The position numbers were made by a program, and so were the translations under genes. A DNA stretch of 60,637 nucleotides, from NCBI GenBank assembly GCA_015061055.1, contig SUXH01000014.1, forward strand, positions 1 through 60,637. Reading direction: 5' to 3'. Source of the stretch: Bacteroidales bacterium. Its GTDB lineage: Bacteria > Bacteroidota > Bacteroidia > Bacteroidales > Muribaculaceae. The notes below the pieces were generated by a model, which saw only the letters and a list, made by a program, of their open reading frames with translations, did not search any database and was not told the origin of the DNA. This document shows, piece after piece, positions 1 through 8,440 of the stretch. How positions within the stretch are numbered: position 1 is the stretch's first letter; every line of letters begins with the position of its first letter.

Positions 1-965
1 GGAAATTCCTTGAGCCCAAAGAAGTTAAAACCATAAATAGCCCTCAAGCAAGAGGCTGGGGATTTGGGAAATGGGTTGCTCTTGATACTATATATGAAAA
101 TAACAGTTATACAAGACCGCATATAATTACTTCAAAATGGTTTCAAAGTAATCCTTGGGATGCTTTTACAAAAAGGATAAATGGTCAGAGAACTAAGGTT
201 GGCTGTGTTCCTGTAGCAGTAGGTCAGATTATATACCATTTTAGGAAAAATAATCATAGAGATATTGCATTGCCTTCTACTGTGGAATTTACCGATCCTG
301 ATAATGGAGAACCTATTTTCTCTGATTATACAACAAGTCTTTGGGCTTCTTTGGAAAGCAATTATAATAACGTATTTTATAATAATACAGGGAAATTTTT
401 ATCATATCTTGGAACACAATTAGGAACAAGTTATGGAATAGAGAACTCATCTACTACACCAACTAGAGAGCTTAATATATTTACAAATTATAAATTAGAT
501 TATTTGGTGTCATATACATATAATGTATATACAGTGTTGTATGAACTTGAGTCTTCAAGACCTGTTTATGTGTGTGCTATTTCTCAAAATAATGAAGGAC
601 ACGCATTTATAATAGATGGTTATACTCATAATTATGAAAGAATGTATATTGAGTATATGTGGGACCCATTTTATGAATTGAATGAATGGGATGATATTCA
701 ATATCCACCCGCTGAGACTGATAATGATGGATATGCATGGAGAACAGAATATATCACAAGACAAGAAACTTATCAGATTATGATGAATTGGGGTCAACAT
801 CCTAACAACAATTATGATAATATACGCTATTTGGCATATAGATTAGAACTTGGTTATGGCGGTAATGAAACAGAAGAAAATAGTTATTCTCCAAATTGGA
901 CTGTAGGTTTGGAAACGTTTAATAATGTTTATTATATGTTATATGATTTTAAAGAATCTGAATAA
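1..965 (+). CDS. C10 family (streptopain-like) cysteine peptidase, 5' end outside window
   Basis: The reading frame is open from the window edge (codons begin at base 3) and ends at 963-965, so an internal ATG at 270 is not the real start. It aligns along its length with the intact C10 peptidase at 54358-55791. The catalytic Cys lies in a VGCVPVAVGQI block (codon 204-206) and the catalytic His in GHAFIIDGY (codon 600-602). The usual MNWGW motif near the end is MNWGQ here, so one conserved aromatic is lost. The family makes secreted papain-fold proteases with a propeptide; the propeptide would lie upstream of this window. It is followed by an outer-membrane barrel and a lipoprotein on the same strand. 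Family assignment is confident; substrate is unknown. Confidence 0.9.
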   Translation, partial: KFLEPKEVKTINSPQARGWGFGKWVALDTIYENNSYTRPHIITSKWFQSNPWDAFTKRINGQRTKVGCVPVAVGQIIYHFRKNNHRDIALPSTVEFTDPDNGEPIFSDYTTSLWASLESNYNNVFYNNTGKFLSYLGTQLGTSYGIENSSTTPTRELNIFTNYKLDYLVSYTYNVYTVLYELESSRPVYVCAISQNNEGHAFIIDGYTHNYERMYIEYMWDPFYELNEWDDIQYPPAETDNDGYAWRTEYITRQETYQIMMNWGQHPNNNYDNIRYLAYRLELGYGGNETEENSYSPNWTVGLETFNNVYYMLYDFKESE

Positions 966-975
966 TATAATTACA

Positions 976-983
976 TAAATTTG
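976..983 (+). promoter_or_regulatory. Bacteroidetes -7 box (TAAATTTG) before the barrel gene
   Basis: TAAATTTG matches TAnnTTTG and sits 31 bp before the ATG at 1015, just after the C10 stop. The same TAAATTTGTT string follows the C10 stop at 3543 and, on the minus strand, at 54339. No clear -33 element was identified. Confidence 0.5.
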
Positions 984-1014
984 TTGTAAAATTTTAAACA
1001 TAATATTTTATAAT

Positions 1015-1650
1015 ATGAGACAAATAGTGCTAATATTATTTTTATTGACTACAATGTCGATATTTGCACAAAATGAACGAAGAAATCATTTTGGTATAAG
1101 AGCAGATATTACTGCAAATTATGGATTAGATGTAAAAGATCCCTTTTATTGCAAACAAAATATTGGAATGGGAGGATCTATAAATGGGACATATAAATTC
1201 TATTTAAAAAAGAATGCCGGTTGGTATATAGAGCCAGAAGTTTCATTATTTTATTCAGTACTTCAATACACTTGGGAAGGTTGGTTTTTTTGGGATGCTG
1301 ATAGTAATTCAAAAGAGAAGAAAAACCAATATCAAGAATTTGGCATAGGGACAAGTGCAATATTTGGATATGATTTTAAGATAGGAAGAAAAACAAGTTT
1401 AGAATTGTTTACCGGTCCTGATTTTAGATATTCGCTATATAGGGGTTTTGTATCTAATGAATTAAATAATCAAATGGAAGGTGTTGATTTATATCGCGCT
1501 GCTCAGTTTCGTTGGCGTATAGGAGTTGGTGTTAATCATAGATCTTTCAATTATAGTTTATCAATATCTCCAGATATAACATGGCATCAACACTTAGGCG
1601 TAGATAAAAAGTATATGAATTTATCACTTGGTGTAGGATATAATTTTTAA
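1015..1650 (+). CDS. Outer-membrane beta-barrel protein
   Basis: 211 residues with a Sec signal peptide (about residues 1-18, ending FAQ), then alternating amphipathic strands and a C-terminal aromatic (GVGYNF), as in small PorT-like/OMP_b-brl_2 barrels of Bacteroidetes. It probably sits in the outer membrane. It lies 49 bp after the C10 peptidase and 23 bp before the WGDG lipoprotein, so barrel and lipoprotein are probably co-transcribed. The right-hand locus has no counterpart. No specific ligand or role can be inferred. Confidence 0.8.
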   Translation: MRQIVLILFLLTTMSIFAQNERRNHFGIRADITANYGLDVKDPFYCKQNIGMGGSINGTYKFYLKKNAGWYIEPEVSLFYSVLQYTWEGWFFWDADSNSKEKKNQYQEFGIGTSAIFGYDFKIGRKTSLELFTGPDFRYSLYRGFVSNELNNQMEGVDLYRAAQFRWRIGVGVNHRSFNYSLSISPDITWHQHLGVDKKYMNLSLGVGYNF

Positions 1651-1673
1651 ACTAATATAGTTATTTAAACAAA

Positions 1674-2204
1674 ATGTTCAGCACTTTATTGATGGTAAGT
1701 GCAATATTATCAACATCGTGCGATGATAAAGCATTAGGCAATTCTTCACCTCAATTTCTATTAGGGGATTTCTCTTTCACCATAAAGGTTGTGGATGAAA
1801 ATTCTGAAAATTTACTTATAGATGATGATAGTCGTAATAAAATTGCTGAAAATATCACAATAACATACAATGGGAAAACTTATTTTTGCGATTATATTAT
1901 AGATTTTCGTAATGAGATACCGACACTGCCGGATGATTATTTTGGAATGTATATGACATTTATGGAATCTCAAGAAAATAAAGAAGCTTCTTATGCTGAT
2001 ATAACATTTGGTCACTTTTTAAGCGGGAAATTTTACAACAATGAAACTTTCACAATTAATTGGGGTGACGGAAGTAGCGATACAGTAAGATTCACTCATG
2101 GTTGTTATTATATAAAAGATAATAAGAGAGTAGAACAGAAGGAATTTTACTTAAATGATAAGAAATATAGTACGCCAACCTTCGTTATAACGAAAAACAT
2201 ATAA
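1674..2204 (+). CDS. WGDG-motif lipoprotein linked to C10 peptidase
   Basis: 176 residues. A short hydrophobic N-terminus ends in a lipobox-like STSCDD, so the mature protein is probably lipidated at about Cys16. The rest is a beta-rich domain with a recognisable pattern: FxFTIKVVDE near the start, a central TFG block and FTINWGDGSSD near residue 130, then a hairpin ending EFYLND. The same pattern occurs in the lipoproteins at 3607-4182 (once) and 53298-54305 (twice), each next to a C10 peptidase or its stump. The family is not named here. A protease inhibitor or anchoring partner is a guess from this pairing, by analogy with other C10-linked inhibitors in Bacteroides. Confidence 0.75.
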   Translation: MFSTLLMVSAILSTSCDDKALGNSSPQFLLGDFSFTIKVVDENSENLLIDDDSRNKIAENITITYNGKTYFCDYIIDFRNEIPTLPDDYFGMYMTFMESQENKEASYADITFGHFLSGKFYNNETFTINWGDGSSDTVRFTHGCYYIKDNKRVEQKEFYLNDKKYSTPTFVITKNI

Positions 2205-2247
2205 ATGTAATGTGAAGTATGGTGAGGTGTGATATGGTAATGAAATC

Positions 2248-2492
2248 GAAGCCCATATCATAGATGTGACAATGCATAGTGCAGGTGTGCTAACAGTTTA
2301 TTATGCTGATGGTGAAACTGTGCATAGTGTAAACAACTTGACATTCTCGGTTTGCAATATGATGGAGATGTAATTTATGCCGATCCTCACGAAGGTGGTA
2401 TTTATGCAGTAAATGAAAGTTATTTTTCCGGTTGCGATGCATTTGAAATCGGTGGTATAAACCAAAGTCGAATGAGAATGCTTGCGCAATAA
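2248..2492 (+). pseudogene. Fusion scar: piece of small secreted gene joined to tail of Cys-rich lipoprotein gene
   Basis: Bases 2248-2346 encode EAHIIDVTMHSAGVLTVYYA and onward to NNLTF, almost base for base the middle of the small secreted genes at 55831 and 60177. At about 2347 the similarity switches, with a frame change, to a reading starting GLQYDGDVIYADPHEGGIYA and ending at TAA 2490-2492. This matches the last ~45 residues of the 492-residue protein at 58673-60151 (GIQYDGDLIYAHH). Those two genes are adjacent in the right locus, so this looks like a deletion joining them. Nothing here appears translatable as a functional protein. Confidence 0.8.
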
Positions 2493-2544
2493 TAAAAAAT
2501 AAGAATTATATTTGTATACTTTAAATCATTTAATATTATCAATT

Positions 2545-3258
2545 ATGAAAATAAAAATATTATTATTATCGGCTGTAATAACACTTATAAGTGCTTTTAG
2601 CATAACAGCGCAAGATATTATTCCTGTGGATTCAACTCATTTATTAACAAAAGAACAAAAAAACACATTGAAATATGCAAAGAATATAGCTAAAGCAAAG
2701 AAGAATGAAATAAAACTACCAATAGAAGTAAATAGTTTGTTGAGTGATACAATAAACAAAGATTGCTATTTGTCGGAAATGAAATTGGAACAAGCATATT
2801 TCATACAAAGTAGTGATTATAATGCAGAACTTGTTGTTCCAATGCAATATGTTAATGAGAATGGAATTATTAACTCAGACTTGGTTTTGATTTTAGATGA
2901 AGAAGGTAATTATTATCGTATAGTTGAAACTTGTTTTGAGATAGCTAATGATAGCATTAAGAAAAGTTTATTGTTTGAATCGAATTTGTTGGGCTTATTG
3001 TTTGAGGCTACAATTTTAGAGAATGATAAATTAATAGCATGTTATGAAATTAAAGAAAACGCCGTAGATATAGTTGAATTTCCAGAATCTAAGGCGACAG
3101 AGTTTTTGGCTAAAATAACAAAGCATTCACCTCGTGTTATACTAAAATCAGTAGAAAGAAGTGAAGAATTTCTTAACCGTAGGGTCTGGAGACATCCAAA
3201 TACGATGCCATCAGGATATGTTGATCCAGGCTATATAGATCGTAATTGGCATAAATAG
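2545..3258 (+). CDS. Small secreted protein, same family as 57879-58589
   Basis: 237 residues from the ATG at 2545; an earlier in-frame ATG at 2512 would put 11 odd residues before a clean signal peptide (MKIKILLLSAVITL, cleavage near ITAQ), so 2545 is preferred. The mature part aligns with the 236-residue protein at 57879-58589: EQKNTLKYAKNI, then a LPIEVNSLLSDTI block, then ELVVPMQY. It shares the same layout with the N-terminal third of the 492-residue Cys-rich lipoprotein. No known domain was recognised. It lies between two gene remnants, so this gene survived where its neighbours decayed. Confidence 0.8.
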   Translation: MKIKILLLSAVITLISAFSITAQDIIPVDSTHLLTKEQKNTLKYAKNIAKAKKNEIKLPIEVNSLLSDTINKDCYLSEMKLEQAYFIQSSDYNAELVVPMQYVNENGIINSDLVLILDEEGNYYRIVETCFEIANDSIKKSLLFESNLLGLLFEATILENDKLIACYEIKENAVDIVEFPESKATEFLAKITKHSPRVILKSVERSEEFLNRRVWRHPNTMPSGYVDPGYIDRNWHK

Positions 3259-3293
3259 TTATAATTTGTATAGAATATCAGTTAATTATTAAA

Positions 3294-3545
3294 ACTATAA
3301 CAAATGATAAAGATGGGTATGCTTATAAAGAAGTAGAAATCACAAACCAGGAATATTATAGTTTTATGATGAATTGGGTATGGAACGGTTCTTGTGATAA
3401 TCTATCATATTTAGCATATTCATCATCTAAATGGACGAACGACGAATCACCTATAATAAGATATTATTCTCCATCTTGGACTGCAGATGGGGAAACATAT
3501 TCCAGTTTAGACTTTTTATTATATAATTTTTGTGATTCAAACTAA
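3294..3545 (+). pseudogene. C-terminal stump of a second C10 peptidase
   Basis: The frame reads TITNDKDGYAYKEVEITNQE, then MMNWVWNGS, then YYSPSWTADGETYSSLDF, ending NFCDSN and TAA. It aligns with the last ~80 residues of the C10 peptidase that ends at 965 (DNDGYAWRTEYITRQE, MMNWG, YSPNWTVGLETFNNV). There is no start codon and no catalytic Cys or His, so only the tail remains. A WGDG lipoprotein follows 61 bp later, as after the intact peptidases, so this is a decayed second copy of the peptidase-lipoprotein unit. Confidence 0.85.
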
Positions 3546-3550
3546 ATTTG
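3543..3550 (+). promoter_or_regulatory. -7 box (TAAATTTG) overlapping the C10 stump's stop
   Basis: TAAATTTG begins with the TAA stop of the C10 stump. The ATG of the lipoprotein follows at 3607. Its position relative to the peptidase stop matches the other two copies, which suggests a retained promoter for the lipoprotein. Confidence 0.45.
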
Positions 3551-3606
3551 TTACAGATTAAGATAACTTATATAAATTTTCTCTAAAGATTATAAATAGT
3601 AATGGT

Positions 3607-4182
3607 ATGAAAAAAAGAGTTTTATTTTATTTGTTGTTAACGTTATTTTCAATAACAATATTTACTTCTTGTGAAGAAGATGTAGAAACAGATCTTCCAA
3701 TGGATATAAATCCTATTAAATTCACATTTTATTTACTTGATAAGGACTCTGTAAATCTTTTAAACGATAGTACAAATAGAGCCTTGTTTATGGAAAAAGT
3801 AAAAATTATATATAAAAACAAGGAATATAAATGTACCGAGGTGTTAGATAGTTTATATTATTCAAATCTTTGGAATTCAGAAGAGTCAAGGGCACTTCCT
3901 GTTTTTTTCAATGGATTGAGAATAGAACAAACTATACCGATTTCTAGCAAGTACCCTTATGTATTTACATTTGGTGATTTTGATGGAACAAAAGATTATA
4001 GCGAGTTTTCTTTTACGATTGATTGGGGTGATGGAACTACCGATAAGATATTCTATAAAGATAATATTGAGATTAAAAAGGGGCAACTCGTTAGTAATTG
4101 TGAGTTCTATCTAAATGATGAATTAAAATATAAAGGTCGTTTAGATAGAATTTCAAGATTTGAGTATAAATTCGTAAAATAA
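3607..4182 (+). CDS. WGDG-motif lipoprotein (second left copy)
   Basis: 191 residues. The signal ends in the lipobox-like TSCEED (Cys about 22). The single beta-rich domain repeats the family pattern: IKFTFYLLDKDSVNLL near the start, VFTFGDFDG in the middle, FSFTIDWGDGTTDKI near residue 140 and CEFYLNDELKY near the end. It follows a dead C10 stump but keeps an intact reading frame, so it has outlived its partner or serves another one. The 146-bp structured repeat starts 3 bp after its stop. Confidence 0.75.
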   Translation: MKKRVLFYLLLTLFSITIFTSCEEDVETDLPMDINPIKFTFYLLDKDSVNLLNDSTNRALFMEKVKIIYKNKEYKCTEVLDSLYYSNLWNSEESRALPVFFNGLRIEQTIPISSKYPYVFTFGDFDGTKDYSEFSFTIDWGDGTTDKIFYKDNIEIKKGQLVSNCEFYLNDELKYKGRLDRISRFEYKFVK

Positions 4183-4184
4183 AC

Positions 4185-4330
4185 GATAGTGCGGAGTGTG
4201 GGCAAGTGGGTCTATGCTCCGCAATGCTTTTGGGAAATGGCAATCTTCAAGTGCTGTGTGTTATCGACCTATAACCGCACGTGGCACTGCTTTTACGCGC
4301 AGTTAATATGCAGTGGAATGCCTACGGCAT
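4185..4330 (+). repeat. 146-bp structured repeat, left copy
   Basis: It aligns end to end, with no net length difference, to the reverse complement of 53109-53254, at roughly 80% identity by eye. Both copies hold a GCGGAG...CTCCGC hairpin near one end and an ATGCC-NNN-GGCAT hairpin at the other, where the loop differs (TAC versus TGT) but the stem is kept. It has no plausible ORF. It may be a dispersed non-coding element and may also end transcription of the lipoprotein gene. Confidence 0.75.
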
Positions 4331-4522
4331 AATGTTTAGGGTTGTGTGGTATATGTTGGGCTTTCAGGCTGTTTTGTGATGTGTGTGCATTTGTCCCGGC
4401 GTGGTGCTTTGCTTGCACAGGGTTGTTTTATATATCGCTTTTCAGCGTTTTTTATACTGTTTCTACATATTGAAAAGTGGACGAAAAACATCGATAAAAT
4501 GGTGGCGTTTTGAATTTGCGTA
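4331..4522. other. Gene-free stretch
   Basis: Together with the repeat before it this makes about 340 bp between convergent genes. No convincing ORF, tRNA or strong terminator was seen. A sigma-54-like spacing (TGGTGC, then TTGC) is present near 4401 but points at no gene and is not accepted. Confidence 0.4.
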
Positions 4523-5023
4523 CTATTTTTCTTGGTGTTTGCTTAGTTGGAAGGCGAGGCGGGGGGTGCCGTTGTGGCAATAGATTGTGCCACAGTGTAT
4601 GAAACCGTAGCGTAGTATGCCCATTTGCATCACTTTGTTTTCTTGATGAGTGTCGACACGAATGTTGTCGATGAGTGAGAAACAGAAATCGAAACAAAGA
4701 TCGGCTATTCCGCGATGTTTTCCATTGGACGCAAGGCGGTGAATGACGCCATATTCGTCGTCATTGAGCCACGAGCCTTCGATAACGTCGTAAGTGGGGT
4801 CGTTGCCTATGCTGAACATAAATGCGCCCACAATGCCGTCGATGGAGTGCTCAATTACGTAGTGGCAATGGCTGTTGATATCGCTGAGAATATCTTTTTC
4901 TGTAGGGTATCCGTTTATCCATTGGTTGGGGTTACCGGTGCGAGTCATAAAGGCTCGTGCGCTGTCGTAAATAGGCATTATATCCTTTAAATCGTCGGTT
5001 TGGCTAAGTCTTATTGTAATCAT
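4523..5023 (-). CDS. GNAT family N-acetyltransferase
   Basis: 166 residues with the GNAT layout: an N-terminal ITIRLSQTDDLKDIMPIYDS strand-helix, a central sheet (IVGAFMFSIG, VIHRLASNGKHRGIADLCFD, where GKHRGIA is the acetyl-CoA loop) and a C-terminal IRVDTHQENKVMQMGILRYGF motif. The family transfers acetyl groups to amines; the substrate cannot be told. It is divergent from the asparaginase gene, with 88 bp between the starts. Confidence 0.88.
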   Translation of the reverse strand: MITIRLSQTDDLKDIMPIYDSARAFMTRTGNPNQWINGYPTEKDILSDINSHCHYVIEHSIDGIVGAFMFSIGNDPTYDVIEGSWLNDDEYGVIHRLASNGKHRGIADLCFDFCFSLIDNIRVDTHQENKVMQMGILRYGFIHCGTIYCHNGTPRLAFQLSKHQEK

Positions 5024-5081
5024 AATGACAAAGATAGGAAATAAAACGTGAAAATAGTAGTGAGTAAAATGTTTTTGTTGT

Positions 5082-5089
5082 TAACTTTG
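5082..5089 (+). promoter_or_regulatory. -7 box (TAACTTTG) for the asparaginase gene
   Basis: TAACTTTG lies 22 bp before the ATG at 5112 and fits TAnnTTTG. No clear -33 TTTG at the usual spacing. Confidence 0.5.
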
Positions 5090-5111
5090 TAACCATAAAT
5101 AATCACGAATT

Positions 5112-6164
5112 ATGGCAGTATCGGAAAAAGTGAATGTTCGCCCTCGTATTTTGATAATCTATACCGGCGGAACAATAGGAATGATAGAGAATGCTGAAAC
5201 CGGCTCGCTTGAGCCTTTTGATTTTACACATCTCATAGATAATGTTCCTAAAATCAAGAAGTTGGATTATGTGATAAACAATATACAGTTCAACCCGCCT
5301 ATAGACAGCTCAAATATGTCGCCAGCGCATTGGCGTGATATTGCGATTGCAATCGAGGAAAATTACGACGAATATGATGGCTTTGTGGTGCTTCATGGAA
5401 CCGATACAATGGCTTTTACGGCATCGGCGTTGAGTTTTATGCTCGAAAATCTGCACAAACCGGTGATTATTACGGGTTCGCAGTTGCCAATAGGCGAGGT
5501 GCGTACCGATGGCGAGGAAAATCTAATCACATCGCTTCAGATAGCTGCCGCTCTCGATGCTCAGGGTGAACCAATGGTGCAGGAAGTGGCAATACTTTTT
5601 GAGAACTATCTGTGGCGAGGCAACCGAAGCACAAAGATGAGTGCCGACAATTTCAACGCTTTCAAGAGCAATAACTATCCGCCATTGGCAAAGATAGGGT
5701 TGGGTATTCATTTTAACGAGGAGTCGCTATATCGTGTGCCGTCGAAGCGTCCATTGAAGGTGCGCTACACGATGGACACCAATGTGATGTTTGTGGACCT
5801 GTATCCCGGAATGAGCGAAAAGATTCTGCAACATATCCTTAACACTCCCGATGTGAAAGGGGTGGTGTTCAAAACTTATGGCGCAGGAAATGCTCCTACC
5901 GATAAGTGGTTTACCGATGCGATTCGTGAAGCAGTGGAGCGTGGCATTGTGATATTGAATGTAACGCAGTGTGTGAATGGCGGAATCCATAGCACTCGAT
6001 ATGTAACGGGCGACAGCTTTGCTCGTGCAGGTGTGGTGAGCGGTCACGATATTACCAGCGAGGCTGCAATTACGAAGATGATGTATCTGTTCGGTATGGG
6101 ATTGCCGGCTGAGAGTGTGAAGAAATATCTTTCTTATTCGCTTTGTGGAGAAATGACAATTTAA
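5112..6164 (+). CDS. ansA: L-asparaginase, type I (cytoplasmic)
   Basis: 350 residues, usual length for type I enzymes, with no signal peptide. The first catalytic Thr is in YTGGTIG (about residues 16-22) and the second in the LHGTDTMAFTA block (about 95-105); TGSQLPIGEVRTDGEEN is the family's substrate-binding stretch. It hydrolyses asparagine to aspartate and ammonia. Thirteen bases after its stop comes a nuclease gene whose base use differs from its neighbours. Confidence 0.93.
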   Translation: MAVSEKVNVRPRILIIYTGGTIGMIENAETGSLEPFDFTHLIDNVPKIKKLDYVINNIQFNPPIDSSNMSPAHWRDIAIAIEENYDEYDGFVVLHGTDTMAFTASALSFMLENLHKPVIITGSQLPIGEVRTDGEENLITSLQIAAALDAQGEPMVQEVAILFENYLWRGNRSTKMSADNFNAFKSNNYPPLAKIGLGIHFNEESLYRVPSKRPLKVRYTMDTNVMFVDLYPGMSEKILQHILNTPDVKGVVFKTYGAGNAPTDKWFTDAIREAVERGIVILNVTQCVNGGIHSTRYVTGDSFARAGVVSGHDITSEAAITKMMYLFGMGLPAESVKKYLSYSLCGEMTI

Positions 6165-6177
6165 TTTCTATGGGTAG

Positions 6178-7293
6178 ATGAGAAAACAAGAGATTATACA
6201 TAATTCCATTGACGATAATATTCTTTTTGAAAAGATTTCGGCAATAATAAATGATGCTCGTAGCAGGGTAATCACAGCGGTAAATACGGCTGAAGTTTAT
6301 GCAAAATATGAGATTGGGCGTTATATAATAGAATATGAACAACAAGGAAATAATCGTGCTCAATATGGAAAACAGGTATTACAGAATTTAGCTGTTCGCC
6401 TCTCCGAGTCGTTTGGAGTGGGATGGTCATATTCTAATTTGCGTCAAATAAGGCAATTTTATCTTGCTTATGAGAATTTGACAGGCACTGTCTGTCAAAT
6501 TGAAAATGATAAAAAAAAATTGATGTTTCCTGATACTTCTTCTCGTGTTTCTTCGGTCCCAAGTTTTTCTCTTTCTTGGTCTCATTATTTGATATTAATG
6601 CGTATTAATGATATTAATGAACGTAATTTTTATGAAATTGAATCCAAAAATCAGAATTGGAGTGTACGTCAGTTGAGTAGACAGGTGGGTAGCTCTTTGT
6701 ATGAAAGATTGGCGTTAAGTCGAAATAAAGAAGAATTAATGCGTTTGGCTCTTGAAGGTCAAACAATAGAAAAACCTACTGATATTATAAAGAATCCTCT
6801 TACTCTTGAATTTTTGGGATTAAAACCTGATACGGCATATACAGAAAGTAAACTTGAGAATGCTATAATAGGAAAAATGCAACAGTTTTTATTGGAACTT
6901 GGAAAAGGTTTCTTATTTGAGGCGAGACAGAAAAGATTTACTTTTGAAGAACAACATTTTTTTGTTGATTTAGTTTTTTATAATCGTTTATTACAATGTT
7001 ATGTTTTGATAGATTTGAAAACCTCTAAATTGTCGCATCAAGATTTAGGGCAAATGCAAATGTATGTCAATTATTATGATCGGTTTGTGAAACAAGATTA
7101 TGAAAGACCAACAATAGGAATACTATTATGTGAGGAGAAGAATGATGCATTGGTACAATTGACATTGCCCGAAAATGCTAATATTTATGCATCGGAATAT
7201 TCGTTGTATCTTCCGGATAAAGCATTGTTGCAAAGTAAGCTAAAACAATGGATAGATGAGTTTAATGAAATAAACGAATTATTAACGGAATAA
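6178..7293 (+). CDS. DUF1016/YhcG-type PDDEXK nuclease-domain protein
   Basis: 371 residues. The N-terminal DUF1016 part (about 15-180) includes NLRQIRQFYLAYE and SWSHYLILMRI, and the C-terminal part has the nuclease core VDLVFYNRLLQCYVLIDLKT with Asp264, Asp279 and Lys281 in the PD-(D/E)xK arrangement. Homologues are often linked to mobile DNA or restriction-modification loci, but no such partner is next to it. It is clearly more AT-rich than the flanking genes. With only 13 bp before it and 5 bp after it, it is wedged between ansA and the DUF2027-Smr gene. Biological role is uncertain. Confidence 0.88.
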   Translation: MRKQEIIHNSIDDNILFEKISAIINDARSRVITAVNTAEVYAKYEIGRYIIEYEQQGNNRAQYGKQVLQNLAVRLSESFGVGWSYSNLRQIRQFYLAYENLTGTVCQIENDKKKLMFPDTSSRVSSVPSFSLSWSHYLILMRINDINERNFYEIESKNQNWSVRQLSRQVGSSLYERLALSRNKEELMRLALEGQTIEKPTDIIKNPLTLEFLGLKPDTAYTESKLENAIIGKMQQFLLELGKGFLFEARQKRFTFEEQHFFVDLVFYNRLLQCYVLIDLKTSKLSHQDLGQMQMYVNYYDRFVKQDYERPTIGILLCEEKNDALVQLTLPENANIYASEYSLYLPDKALLQSKLKQWIDEFNEINELLTE

Positions 7294-7298
7294 ATCTT

Positions 7299-8357
7299 AT
7301 GGCTCAAGTGAATGATATAGTGCGTTTCCTAAACCAAATGGGAGGTGGACGCATAACTAAGATAGTGGACAATATGGCATACGTGGAAGATGAGGACGGC
7401 TTTGAACAACCGGTGCTTCTGCGTGAGTGTGTGGTGGTGGAATCGGCTAAACCGAAACCAACGGCTTATGATAAGCCTGTGATGCCCCTGCCCTCGAAAG
7501 AAGTGATAGCGGAACCGGCAAAGCCTATCGCGGTGGAAGAAACCGAAGATGGCGATACACTCAATGTGGTGCTTGCCTATGAACCGCGTGAAATCAAGCA
7601 TCTCAACACTACGACATTTGATGCATATCTCGTTAACGACAGTAATTACTATTTGTATTTCGTGTATATGACCAAGAGTGATGGCGATTCGGAATGGGTG
7701 ACTCGCTATCACGACATCGTAGAGCCTAATATACAAGTGCATATCGAGGAATTTGACCGCTCGTTGCTATCTCAAATGGATCGTGTGGCGGTGCAGTATG
7801 TGGCGTTTAAGCAAGGGAAAGGGTTCAAATTGAAAAATCCTGCGTTGGTGGAGCATAGATTGGATTGTACGAAGTTCTATAAGGTGCATTGTTTTCACGA
7901 TAATGAGTATTTCGACACTCCGGTAATAGCTCTCGATATTGTTAAGAATGACCGCCCGGCACGAATGGTTGTGGTGGATAGTGCCGATCTTGAACGTGCA
8001 ATGAAGGAAAAACGAGCTCAAGACCGTCCACAACGTCAACAAGTTAAAAAACACGACAAGACTCAAAAGAAAGGCGAGATAATAGAATGCGACTTGCATA
8101 TCAATGAATTGCTCGACACTACAGCCGGACTGTCGAATAAGGATATGCTTGATGTGCAACTCGATGAATTTCGTCGTGTGATGGATGAAAACAGGAACCG
8201 TAAGGGAGCAAAGATTGTATTTATTCATGGTAAGGGTGAAGGAGTGCTTCGCAAGGCATTGCTCGATGAATTAAAACGTAAATATCCTCGTTGCGAGGTT
8301 CAAGATGCAAGTTTCCGCGAATACGGCTTCGGTGCTACACTTATTACAGTGAAATGA
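7299..8357 (+). CDS. DUF2027 domain protein with C-terminal Smr domain
   Basis: 352 residues. The N-terminus (NDIVRFLNQMGGGRITKIVD) and the central beta-rich region (about 85-225) fit the Bacteroidetes DUF2027 family. A basic linker (about 230-262) leads to a C-terminal Smr domain with the ECDLHINEL and VFIHGKGEGVLRKAL motifs (about 265-352). Smr domains in MutS2 and relatives bind or nick nucleic acid. The protein is cytoplasmic. Its exact role is not known. It probably formed a unit with ansA before the nuclease gene came between them. Confidence 0.88.
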   Translation: MAQVNDIVRFLNQMGGGRITKIVDNMAYVEDEDGFEQPVLLRECVVVESAKPKPTAYDKPVMPLPSKEVIAEPAKPIAVEETEDGDTLNVVLAYEPREIKHLNTTTFDAYLVNDSNYYLYFVYMTKSDGDSEWVTRYHDIVEPNIQVHIEEFDRSLLSQMDRVAVQYVAFKQGKGFKLKNPALVEHRLDCTKFYKVHCFHDNEYFDTPVIALDIVKNDRPARMVVVDSADLERAMKEKRAQDRPQRQQVKKHDKTQKKGEIIECDLHINELLDTTAGLSNKDMLDVQLDEFRRVMDENRNRKGAKIVFIHGKGEGVLRKALLDELKRKYPRCEVQDASFREYGFGATLITVK

Positions 8358-8440
8358 ATTAGGGGTTAGGGAACATTCTCTTTACGTTTCTTTGTTGTGT
8401 CGTGTTGCCAAACACGCAATCGGGCATTTATGTTTTATAT

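Noticed and set aside
2301..2489. Antisense ORF across the fusion scar
   Set aside because: The plus strand carries clear remnants of two known neighbours; the antisense frame has no features.
4395..4420. Sigma-54-like promoter (TGGTGC, then TTGC)
   Set aside because: The -24 block is poor and it points into the 3' end of the GNAT gene on the opposite strand.
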